Positions 57,051 through 64,000 of a stretch of 64,000 nucleotides of DNA are shown here, piece after piece (positions within the stretch are counted from its first letter, which is position 1; every line of letters starts with the position of its first letter). The stretch lies in contig CAIQWT010000076.1 in assembly GCA_903875605.1 (NCBI GenBank), positions 1 to 64,000 on the forward strand, read 5' to 3'. Under the pieces are notes generated by a model, which had not been told where the DNA came from, ran no database searches, and worked only from the letters and a program-made list of their open reading frames with translations. A program made the translations under genes and the position numbers. The stretch is from an uncultured Geobacteraceae bacterium (GTDB lineage: Bacteria; Desulfobacterota; Desulfuromonadia; Geobacterales; Pseudopelobacteraceae).

Positions 57051-57059
57051 CTATTGCAA

Positions 57060-57091
57060 GCTGAAGGGTGCTGATTTTAGCACCCTTCAGC
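57060..57091 (+). terminator. Intrinsic terminator of the lysine operon
   Basis: GCTGAAGGGTGCT pairs with AGCACCCTTCAGC (13 bp, 6-nt loop), followed by CATTTTA. It lies 10 bp after the dapL stop. Confidence 0.85.
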
Positions 57092-57116
57092 CATTTTACC
57101 TGTCCACAATCATCCC

Positions 57117-57145
57117 TTGACTGGTCTTACCTTTTCTGGAATAAT
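57117..57145 (+). promoter_or_regulatory. Sigma-70 promoter of the amino-acid transporter operon
   Basis: TTGACT (57117-57122), 17-bp spacer, AATAAT (57140-57145), 41 bp before the start of the binding-protein gene. Each box matches five of six consensus bases. Confidence 0.65.
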
Positions 57146-57185
57146 CCCGTCGCTTTTTCAAATCTTTGTTTGGGGAGATCAATAA

Positions 57186-57977
57186 ATGAATAAACTGTTA
57201 TTTCTGTTGTCGTGCTTTGCTCTGTCGCTGTTTGCTGTTAGTTCTTTCGCTGGCGATGGTTCCTGGGACAAGGTCAAAAAAGATGGCAAGCTTGTGGTTG
57301 GCCTTGATGATTCCTTCCCGCCGATGGGGTACCGTCAGGCGGATGGTAAGCTGGTCGGCTTTGATATCGATGCTGCTGAAGAGGTCGGTAAACGGCTTAG
57401 TATCAAGATAGAGTGGCAGCCTACCGCCTGGGATGGAGTAATACACTCACTTGACGCCAAAAAATTTGACTGTATCTGGAATGGCATGACCATCACAGAT
57501 GAGCGGGCTACACAGGTCGCCTTCAGTAAGCCGTACATCATGGACGGTCAGATTGCTATCGTCAATTTCAAAGAAAAGCGATTCAAAGGGCTTAAGGATC
57601 TCAAAAACTTCAAAGCCGGTACTCAAAAGGGCTCATCCGGTATTCAGGCCGTCAAGAAGTTGGCAAATGCACCGACCGAAGTTAAGGAATACGAAGATTA
57701 TCCCAAGGCATTGCTTGACCTGGAAGCCGCCCGTATAGACGTAGTTGTCGTGGATAATGTTACCGGCCGTGACATGATTGCCAAACGTCCAGGCAAGTTC
57801 AAAATCATCCCCGGCATGATCAGCGTTGAGCCTTTCGGTGTGGCCTTCCGTAAGGGTGACAGCGATCTGCGTGAAAAAGTACAGCAGGCACTTGATAAAA
57901 TGGTTAAGGACGGTTCTATGGCTAAAATATCACGTAAATGGTTTGCTGAAGATCTGACTAATCCCAAGAAATTTTAG
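57186..57977 (+). CDS. Polar amino-acid ABC transporter, substrate-binding protein
   Basis: 263 residues with a cleavable signal peptide (about 1-22, ending SSFA-GDG). The SBP_bac_3 fold is clear: KLVVGLDDSFPPMGYRQADG, LVGFDIDAAEEVGKRL, FDCIWNGMTITDERA, FSKPYI, then the C-terminal GVAFRKGDSDLREKVQQALD. It binds a polar amino acid in the periplasm, probably glutamine, arginine or cystine type. GGGGAG precedes the ATG. The permease gene follows three bases later. Confidence 0.93.
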   Translation: MNKLLFLLSCFALSLFAVSSFAGDGSWDKVKKDGKLVVGLDDSFPPMGYRQADGKLVGFDIDAAEEVGKRLSIKIEWQPTAWDGVIHSLDAKKFDCIWNGMTITDERATQVAFSKPYIMDGQIAIVNFKEKRFKGLKDLKNFKAGTQKGSSGIQAVKKLANAPTEVKEYEDYPKALLDLEAARIDVVVVDNVTGRDMIAKRPGKFKIIPGMISVEPFGVAFRKGDSDLREKVQQALDKMVKDGSMAKISRKWFAEDLTNPKKF

Positions 57978-57980
57978 CCG

Positions 57981-59003
57981 GTGGAAGTTTTAATTAAATA
58001 TTTAATCAGCAGGGCTTTTGTAGCCCTGCTTTTTTTGTGTACGCTAACCGGAATCTGTTCAGCGGCAGGTGATTATGATCAGCTCTTTCGCCAGTCCAGT
58101 GATTTGATGGCTCAGGGTGATCTGGACGGCGCTTTGTTGCTGCTTAGGCAGATCCCGGCCCCCGTCGCTGGTGAAGAGGCTGGCGCCTTTGTCTCCAGTC
58201 GTATGCAGGCTGGCCGTATTCTCGCATCGCAGAATGAAACAAACAAGGCAATCGCCGTTTGTCAGGAGGTGCTGAAACTTTTCCCTGATAACAGTGAGGC
58301 CCGCAACTTTGTAGCGGCATTAAAAGATCAGCTCAAGCCCGGTTGGCACACTGTCCTGGCCGACACTCTGCGCTTTTTGCCTTCCCTGGCCAAGGGAGCG
58401 CTGATGACGCTGCTGCTGGTGCTCTGCACTATGCTGGTTTCACCTCTCGGAGGACTGCTGATTGCGCTTGGGCGCATCAGTACTCTGCGCCCTGTTTCGG
58501 GCGTCTGCTGGTTCATTATCTGGTTCTTCCGCGGTACCCCGCTGCTCCTGCAACTTTTCTTTATCTATTACGGTCTGCCATCGCTTGGTATAACTCTGTC
58601 GCCGTTTACCTCTGCAGTAATCGGACTTGGTCTTAACTACTCGGCCTATCTGGGTGAGATCATCCGTGGTGCAATCCAAAGCATCGATCATGGTCAGATG
58701 GAGGCGGCAAAAGCTATCGGCATGGGCTATGGGCAAGCCATGAGGCGTGTCATTATCCCACAGACCTACAAGCGCCTGATGCCGCCAGTAGGGAACGAGT
58801 TTATTGCTCTGATCAAGGACACTGCTCTGGTCTCAACTATTGCTATGGTTGAGCTGATGAGAGCTGCTGATCAGCTTTTTAACACATATTTCAATATCAC
58901 GGCACTGGCACTTGCGGCGGTCATTTATCTAGTGCTTACTACCATCTTCACTTTTATATTTGAAAAGATCGAGTATCGGGCAGGAATTTATGAACAACGC
59001 TGA
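57981..59003 (+). CDS. Amino-acid ABC permease with N-terminal periplasmic TPR domain
   Basis: 340 residues starting at GTG 57981, three bases after the previous stop. After a signal/anchor segment (about 10-28) come about 85 residues with TPR character (DYDQLFRQSSDLMAQGDLDG, NKAIAVCQEVLKLFPDNSEA), expected in the periplasm. The permease proper begins near 125 with about five membrane helices and the EAA motif (EIIRGAIQSIDHGQMEAAKA, then IGMGYGQAMRR). Normal permeases of this family are about 220 residues, so the N-terminus is an extra domain. It may contact the binding protein. The stop overlaps the ATPase start by 14 bp. Confidence 0.88.
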   Translation: MEVLIKYLISRAFVALLFLCTLTGICSAAGDYDQLFRQSSDLMAQGDLDGALLLLRQIPAPVAGEEAGAFVSSRMQAGRILASQNETNKAIAVCQEVLKLFPDNSEARNFVAALKDQLKPGWHTVLADTLRFLPSLAKGALMTLLLVLCTMLVSPLGGLLIALGRISTLRPVSGVCWFIIWFFRGTPLLLQLFFIYYGLPSLGITLSPFTSAVIGLGLNYSAYLGEIIRGAIQSIDHGQMEAAKAIGMGYGQAMRRVIIPQTYKRLMPPVGNEFIALIKDTALVSTIAMVELMRAADQLFNTYFNITALALAAVIYLVLTTIFTFIFEKIEYRAGIYEQR

Positions 59004-59766
59004 TCAACCACTTCTAAAGCTGGAAAATATCACGAAACGATTTAAGAATCTGACTGCAGTCAATGCTGTGAATCTGGAAGTCGCCACTGGTGAAAAGTTG
59101 GTAATCATCGGCCCCTCCGGATCTGGCAAGTCTACCCTGCTTCGCTCAATCAACATGCTGGAGGAGATTGAGGAGGGAACAATTCTTTTTGAAGGCCGCG
59201 AAGTGGGTTATGTAAAGCACAACGCGAAGCGCCACCTGGACCACCCTCATGCGATCAGTACGCTGCGAGCTGAAATCGGCATGGTCTTTCAGCACTTTCA
59301 TCTTTTTCCGCACATGACTGTGCTTGGGAACGTGATGGAAGGACCGCTAACCGTGCAAAGGAAGTCTGCTGCTGAAGCCCGTACCATTGCAACGGACATG
59401 CTGATTAAAGTCGGACTTTCCGACAAACGTGATGTGTTTCCTGCTACCCTGTCAGGTGGACAGAAACAGCGGGTTGCAATCGCCCGTGCTCTGGCCATGC
59501 GCCCCAAGCTTATGTTGTTCGACGAGCCGACCTCGGCCCTCGATCCGGAGCTGGTCGGTGAAGTTTTTGATACAATTCACACCCTTGCTGATGAAGGTAT
59601 GACTATGATTATTGTCACCCACCACATGGGCTTTGCGCGGGAACTCGCAGACCGGGTTATCTTTATGGAATCGGGTAACTTCCTGGCTCAGGGAACAGCT
59701 GACGAGCTTTTCAGTAAAGGGCAGGACAATGAAAGAATCAGAGGATTTCTCAATCGCTTACTGTAA
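58990..59766 (+). CDS. Amino-acid ABC transporter ATP-binding protein
   Basis: 258 residues from ATG 58990, overlapping the permease gene by 14 bp. Walker A is GPSGSGKST, Q-loop MVFQHFHLF, signature LSGGQKQR, Walker B LMLFDEPTSALD and the H-loop in IVTHHMGFA. It is of the GlnQ/HisP class and drives uptake together with the two preceding genes. A slightly enlarged loop (about 70-90) follows the Walker A region. Its last 38 bp overlap the following penicillin-binding protein gene. Confidence 0.96.
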   Translation: MNNADQPLLKLENITKRFKNLTAVNAVNLEVATGEKLVIIGPSGSGKSTLLRSINMLEEIEEGTILFEGREVGYVKHNAKRHLDHPHAISTLRAEIGMVFQHFHLFPHMTVLGNVMEGPLTVQRKSAAEARTIATDMLIKVGLSDKRDVFPATLSGGQKQRVAIARALAMRPKLMLFDEPTSALDPELVGEVFDTIHTLADEGMTMIIVTHHMGFARELADRVIFMESGNFLAQGTADELFSKGQDNERIRGFLNRLL

Positions 59767-61690
59767 AAATTTAACATACCGAATTGCATCAGGCTTTCTC
59801 CTGCTCTTGCTCCTGATCTCACCTGCTCAGGCACAGGATGCAATAGCCACCTATCCGATTCTTCCTACCGGTTATACGTCTCTTAAGATTTTTGATAACC
59901 AGGGGCGCTTTGTCGGCCGGATTCTGCCGGAGAAACGCTACTGGGTTGCCATTGATCGAATTCCTGCCTTTCTGCAAAAGGCTGTGGTCGCTGTTGAAGA
60001 CGCCCGCTTTTATGAACATGGTGGAATAGATATTCGCGGAATTGCCAGGGCGTTAGTGAAAGATGTTGTTAAGCGGAGATTGGCTGAGGGGGGCTCTACG
60101 ATCACCCAGCAGTTGATCAAAAACAGGCATCTGTCCGGTGCTAAAACCATAGAGCGTAAAATAGACGAAGCGCGAATGGCCATAGAATATGAGGGTAAAT
60201 ACAGTAAACAGCAGATTCTGGAGATGTATTTCAACGAAATTTATTACGGCAACGGTGCATGGGGTATTGCCCAGGCCTCACGTCTTTATTTCGACAAAAG
60301 CCCGGAAGAGCTAAATGAGGCCGAGTGTGCCATGTTAGCCGGGGTACAGAAAAACCCGTCCCGTTACAATCCGCTCGGGAAACCGGTAAATGTCACGGGG
60401 CGACGAGATGTCGTACTCAAGCGAATGGTGGCTCTGAATATAATTACCCAACGGCAGAGTGACACTTTGCGAGCCAATCCACCGCCTGTTATCAAGCCGG
60501 GGCAGGCTCCGCATTATCTCGCCCTTATACGGAGTAAACTTATAGAACGGTACGGGATCGAGATAACTGAACAGGGGGGGCTGGAAGTGACCGCAGCACT
60601 GGATTTAAGTCTCCAGAAGCAAGCGGAACAGGCTCTGCATGATGGAATCAAGAGAATCTCACCCGATCTGCAGGGGGCATTAATTTGCCTTGATACTGCC
60701 ACCGGAAATATCCTTGCGGCCGTCGGCGGTACCGATGTTGCCAAGAGTGGCTTTAATCGTGCCTTCCTCGCCAAACGTCAGCCCGGTTCGGCTATCAAGC
60801 CGCTTCTCTATGCCGCCGCGCTGGAAAAAGGGCTTACCGCCGGCAGTGTCTGGAATGATACGCCCGTCGCCTACAATCGTGGAAATAATGAAACATGGAA
60901 GCCGCTGAATTACGGGCGGGAAGTTTTGGGTGATCTGTCCCTCAGGCAGGCGCTGGCTCATTCAAGCAACGTAATTGCGGTAAAGTTGCTGGATTCTGTA
61001 GGAGTCCCGTATTTCATCGATTTTGCGGGTAAAATGGGAGTGCCGCTACGAGCCGAAAACGGACTCTCGCTGGCTCTCGGGACTGATGAAGTGACTTTAA
61101 ATGATCTGGTCCTGGCGTATGCGCCACTGGCCACTGGTGGCACTCGCCCCGAAGCCAGGCTAATAGTCAGGATTTACGACCGCAGTCGCCGCAGTTGGGC
61201 CGAGAACCCGCCTGTAATGACTCCGGTCCTGTCGCCGGCGACCGCCTACGTCACCACCCTGATGCTCAAAGATGTCATGACTTACGGCACGGCTAAATCG
61301 CTCAAAAAATTCAGTCAGGGATATCCCTCTGCCGGTAAGACCGGTACTACCGATGATTATCGCGATGCCTGGTTTGTCGGCTATACCCCCCGTATCGTTA
61401 CCGGCGTCTGGGCTGGATATGACAAGCCCCGACCGGGCGGGAAAGGTTTTACCGGCGGTGGGGTTGCCGCACCCATCTGGGAACGCTTTATGCGCAAGGT
61501 TGTGACGGTAAAGCCGGCCGAAGAGTTCCCGAGACCGGAGGGTGTTGTCACTGCAGTTATCGATCCTGTGACCGGCTACCTGGCGATGCCGGAATGCCCG
61601 GTGAAACGGGATGAATATTTTATTGCAGGAACTGAACCTACCGAGTATTGCCAGGTACATGTCGGAGCTACAGAGCACCTAACCCCTTGA
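59729..61690 (+). CDS. Class A penicillin-binding protein (PBP1A type)
   Basis: 653 residues from ATG 59729 (GGGCAGGAC upstream), beginning inside the ATPase gene. A membrane anchor lies at about 19-37. The glycosyltransferase domain has catalytic E90 (VAVEDARFYEHGG) and GGSTITQQLIKN. The transpeptidase has S354-x-x-K357 (QPGSAIKPLL), an SxN motif (AHSSNV) and K537-TGTT. It polymerises and cross-links peptidoglycan. It is shorter than E. coli PBP1A (850), lacking the OB insert, and is nearer in size to compact PbpC/PBP1a forms. Confidence 0.93.
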   Translation: MKESEDFSIAYCKNLTYRIASGFLLLLLLISPAQAQDAIATYPILPTGYTSLKIFDNQGRFVGRILPEKRYWVAIDRIPAFLQKAVVAVEDARFYEHGGIDIRGIARALVKDVVKRRLAEGGSTITQQLIKNRHLSGAKTIERKIDEARMAIEYEGKYSKQQILEMYFNEIYYGNGAWGIAQASRLYFDKSPEELNEAECAMLAGVQKNPSRYNPLGKPVNVTGRRDVVLKRMVALNIITQRQSDTLRANPPPVIKPGQAPHYLALIRSKLIERYGIEITEQGGLEVTAALDLSLQKQAEQALHDGIKRISPDLQGALICLDTATGNILAAVGGTDVAKSGFNRAFLAKRQPGSAIKPLLYAAALEKGLTAGSVWNDTPVAYNRGNNETWKPLNYGREVLGDLSLRQALAHSSNVIAVKLLDSVGVPYFIDFAGKMGVPLRAENGLSLALGTDEVTLNDLVLAYAPLATGGTRPEARLIVRIYDRSRRSWAENPPVMTPVLSPATAYVTTLMLKDVMTYGTAKSLKKFSQGYPSAGKTGTTDDYRDAWFVGYTPRIVTGVWAGYDKPRPGGKGFTGGGVAAPIWERFMRKVVTVKPAEEFPRPEGVVTAVIDPVTGYLAMPECPVKRDEYFIAGTEPTEYCQVHVGATEHLTP

Positions 61691-61748
61691 CGGTACCGCC
61701 TCTAGAGGTGTATTTCTATAAAATTAGCATGTCATCCGGAGGGTGGAT

Positions 61749-63455
61749 ATGATTAAGCTGTTATGGTCAGGTCTCGTAATACTGCAGCTTTTGGCCGGCT
61801 GCGGTTTTGATGGGACTGCAACCCGAAAAAATGACTTTACTCCGTTGACTTCAATCGAAATTGTAGCGGTTTCTTCTACTATTGCTGCGGGTACATCGAC
61901 CAAGCTTACGGTAAAAGGCAATTACTCCGGGTTGTTCACTAATGATGTTACGGATCAGGTAGTCTGGTCGAGCGCAACCCCGGGCGTGACGTTTACTACA
62001 ACAACCAATAACAACCGGGTTACCGGAACCAATACCGGTACGGTAATTCTGACCGCCACTGTGGGAACATTAACAGTAAACTATACGTTAACGGTGAGTT
62101 CGGCGACGGTCTCCAGCATGACGATCACTCCCGCCGCTTCAACAACCGCTAAAGGTTTGACCAGGCAATTTACCGCCAACGGCACTTTCTCTGATTTAAC
62201 AACACAGGATCTGACTTTTGACGCTGTTTGGGATTCGAGCGATAAAACAGTGGCCACAATCGACGATCCTGCTAATAAAGGACTTGCCCATGCAGTTGCC
62301 ATCGGAACGTCTACGGTCAGCGCAACTTTTGGTAGTGTGAGTGGCATTACTGCTATGGACGTCACGAAAGCGGCACTTCTGTCAATAGCCGTGACGCCGA
62401 ATCCCGCAACCATCCTGACGATCTCCACTACTAAATTTAAGGCTACTGGAAGTTATACCGACGGAACCACTCCGGATATTACGTCTCTGGTAACCTGGAG
62501 TTCGTCCACTCCTGCCTGTGCTACTATTATTCCTGCCGATGGATTGATCACAGCACTCACGCAGGGAACAACCACAATCAGTGCCAGTTTAGAAACTTTC
62601 AGCGGGACATCGGCTCTTAAGGTTACGGGAGGCAATCTTACATCAATTACGCTCTCTCCTTCGACCCCCACTCTGGTCAAGGATACGCTTGTTCGCGTGA
62701 TCGCTACTGGTACCTTTAGCAATAGTACTACCCGAGACATTAGTGGCGCTGTCGAGTGGTCACTAGCCGATCCGTCTAAAGCGACGGTGTCTAAGTCTGG
62801 AGGTAACCTGGCATTGCTTAGCGCCACTGCGGTTACATCCACTCCCACAGCAATTTCGGCCAAATCAGGTACTGTAACCTCTTCCACCACCAACCTGACA
62901 GTCACCGCTCCAACGCTTCAGGCTCTTACCATTTCACCTGTGAAACTTGACTTGACAGCCGGAACAAGCGGTCGCTTTACTGTGATGGCCAACTACAGTA
63001 ACGGTTCGAGTCAGGAAGTCACCTTCAGCAGTGTCTGGGCATCCAGTGATGCTGCGAAGTCAGTTGTAGGTAATAGCGGTATTAATAAGGGGCGGGTCAC
63101 CGGAATTGCTGCCACTATTGTTCCCGCCACTATAACAGCATCTTATGGTGGAAAGGATATTGCGGCTGTTGCGACTGTTGCTGCACGAACACTCAATACT
63201 CTGACAATTTCTGCGCCATCCGCTTCAGTTGCTTCCGGCAACCAGTTCAAATATTCTGCGACTGCTACTTACCTTGATGGTGCTGTCAAGGATGTTACCG
63301 AAGAGACAGTCTGGTCGATAGACAAGCCGAATGTTGCCATCATTGCTGATAGCACAAACCAACCGGGTCAGGTTTTCGCGGTAGACAGCGGGGTGGCGAC
63401 ACTTACTGCCACTTTTGGTGACAAAAGCCAAACAGTTACGATCACAGTGCCTTAA
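61749..63455 (+). CDS. BIG2-repeat surface lipoprotein
   Basis: 568 residues from ATG 61749, preceded by GGAGGGTG. A lipoprotein signal peptide ends in L-L-A-G-C18. Six tandem bacterial Ig-like group 2 (BIG2) domains of about 85-95 residues follow, each with the pattern 'L.ITP....L..G....F.A.GTYSDGT..D(I/V)T..V.W.SS....ATI'. Pairwise identity is low, so the array is old rather than freshly amplified. Thr and Ser are very frequent. It is probably exposed on the outer membrane, with adhesion or stalk function. It is followed by a beta-barrel gene. Confidence 0.85.
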   Translation: MIKLLWSGLVILQLLAGCGFDGTATRKNDFTPLTSIEIVAVSSTIAAGTSTKLTVKGNYSGLFTNDVTDQVVWSSATPGVTFTTTTNNNRVTGTNTGTVILTATVGTLTVNYTLTVSSATVSSMTITPAASTTAKGLTRQFTANGTFSDLTTQDLTFDAVWDSSDKTVATIDDPANKGLAHAVAIGTSTVSATFGSVSGITAMDVTKAALLSIAVTPNPATILTISTTKFKATGSYTDGTTPDITSLVTWSSSTPACATIIPADGLITALTQGTTTISASLETFSGTSALKVTGGNLTSITLSPSTPTLVKDTLVRVIATGTFSNSTTRDISGAVEWSLADPSKATVSKSGGNLALLSATAVTSTPTAISAKSGTVTSSTTNLTVTAPTLQALTISPVKLDLTAGTSGRFTVMANYSNGSSQEVTFSSVWASSDAAKSVVGNSGINKGRVTGIAATIVPATITASYGGKDIAAVATVAARTLNTLTISAPSASVASGNQFKYSATATYLDGAVKDVTEETVWSIDKPNVAIIADSTNQPGQVFAVDSGVATLTATFGDKSQTVTITVP

Positions 63456-63494
63456 CGTTGGGATAAGAGTAGTTTAAGCCATGAAAAGGATAAT

Positions 63495-64000
63495 ATGAAA
63501 CAAATCAGCCAGGTAATAATTATCTTCAGTCTGTCTGTACTTCTCTATGGACAGGCTGCCGCTCAACATTCTGGTCCATACGCGGGTGCTTTCATTGGCG
63601 GAAATGCGTTGCTTAATGCCAAGGGGGCCGACTCAGTTGGCAACTTTGGCCTCTCATTTGATAAAGCACTCACGGGGAGCGCCGTGCTTGGTTGGGACTT
63701 TGAACCTGGTAATCCTGCGGGGGAGGGGCGTATAGAGCTTGAATACAGTCGGCGCAGCAATCCGCTTAATCGGGCCAGGTTTGCAGAAGGCAGTTTTAAG
63801 GCTGGAGGCAGTGTCACTGCTGACAGTTTGCTGGTCAATTTCTTCGGGGTGCACCACGATGGCAGTAGGTTTGCACCTTATATCGGTGCCGGTGTCGGCG
63901 TCGGCAGGATTGAGTCGGCTAGCCTGACTGTAACCGGTGCGCCATTAGCCAATGACTCAGCAGTAGTTCTTGCATGCCAGTTGGGAGCAGGTATTGATTA
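63495..64000 (+). CDS. Outer-membrane beta-barrel protein, 5' part (runs off the window)
   Basis: ATG 63495 (AAAAGGA upstream) opens a frame that remains open to the right edge, 168 codons. A signal peptide (about 1-23, ending AAA-QHS) is followed by alternating hydrophobic strands and glycine-rich turns (PYAGAFIGGNALLN, FGLSFDKALTGSAVLGWDF, GRIELEYSRRSNPL, RFAPYIGAGVGVGRIE) typical of OmpA/Opacity-type eight-stranded barrels. Function unknown. It lies 39 bp after the BIG2 lipoprotein gene and may be co-expressed. Confidence 0.8.
   Translation, partial: MKQISQVIIIFSLSVLLYGQAAAQHSGPYAGAFIGGNALLNAKGADSVGNFGLSFDKALTGSAVLGWDFEPGNPAGEGRIELEYSRRSNPLNRARFAEGSFKAGGSVTADSLLVNFFGVHHDGSRFAPYIGAGVGVGRIESASLTVTGAPLANDSAVVLACQLGAGID

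Overview
The window looks like chromosomal DNA of a Geobacter-like desulfuromonad (Desulfobacterota). The inference rests on gene content: a lysA-dapA-dapB-dapL lysine cluster that uses LL-diaminopimelate aminotransferase, an AhbD-like radical SAM protein, a bacteriohemerythrin, a Rho_N/SAP-like small protein, a DUF1847 protein, and a DUF4212/sodium-solute symporter pair. The species cannot be named from the sequence alone.

Layout. (1) 1-10895: the 3' part of a giant tandem-repeat adhesin, then four tightly packed genes for an export apparatus: a TolC-OmpA lipoprotein, a HlyD-type adaptor, a GAF-HlyD membrane protein, and an M50 protease fused to a HlyD domain. No ABC ATPase is encoded among them. 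(2) 11111-31906: a genomic island bounded by an intact tRNA-Phe(GAA) gene on the right and a displaced copy of its 3' end on the left, with another copy inside at 18983. It carries decayed small genes, an AlbA_2/winged-helix regulator, a McrB-like plus DUF2357 nuclease pair, an inactivated HAM1/RdgB-like gene, RadC and ArdC anti-restriction-type genes, a complete kdp potassium-uptake operon led by an unusual coupled small gene, three small or plasmid-like genes and a truncated tyrosine integrase. (3) 32037-52559: housekeeping and metabolic genes: AhbD-like radical SAM, SurA/PpiD-type chaperone, purC, SAP-like peptide, bacteriohemerythrin, Lon-family protease, HD hydrolase, ligA, HDOD, DUF1847, cbiA, tonB, a TIM-barrel/nucleotidyltransferase/symporter/DUF4212 operon, trmB, tag and a GGDEF diguanylate cyclase. 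(4) 52656-57091: lysA-dapA-dapB-dapL with its own promoter and a terminator. (5) 57117-61690: a polar amino-acid ABC transporter whose permease carries an N-terminal TPR domain, overlapping a class A penicillin-binding protein gene. (6) 61749-64000: a BIG2-repeat lipoprotein and the 5' part of an outer-membrane beta-barrel gene.

How the parts work together. The adhesin operon probably builds a large cell-surface protein through a dedicated trans-envelope channel. The island combines defence, anti-defence and potassium homeostasis, and shows decay: a truncated integrase, in-frame stops and repeated att remnants. The lysine genes supply meso-diaminopimelate to peptidoglycan, which the downstream penicillin-binding protein polymerises. 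The most unusual items are the ABC-less export locus, the nested tRNA-Phe island carrying kdp, the new gene ahead of kdpA and the TPR-permease fusion.
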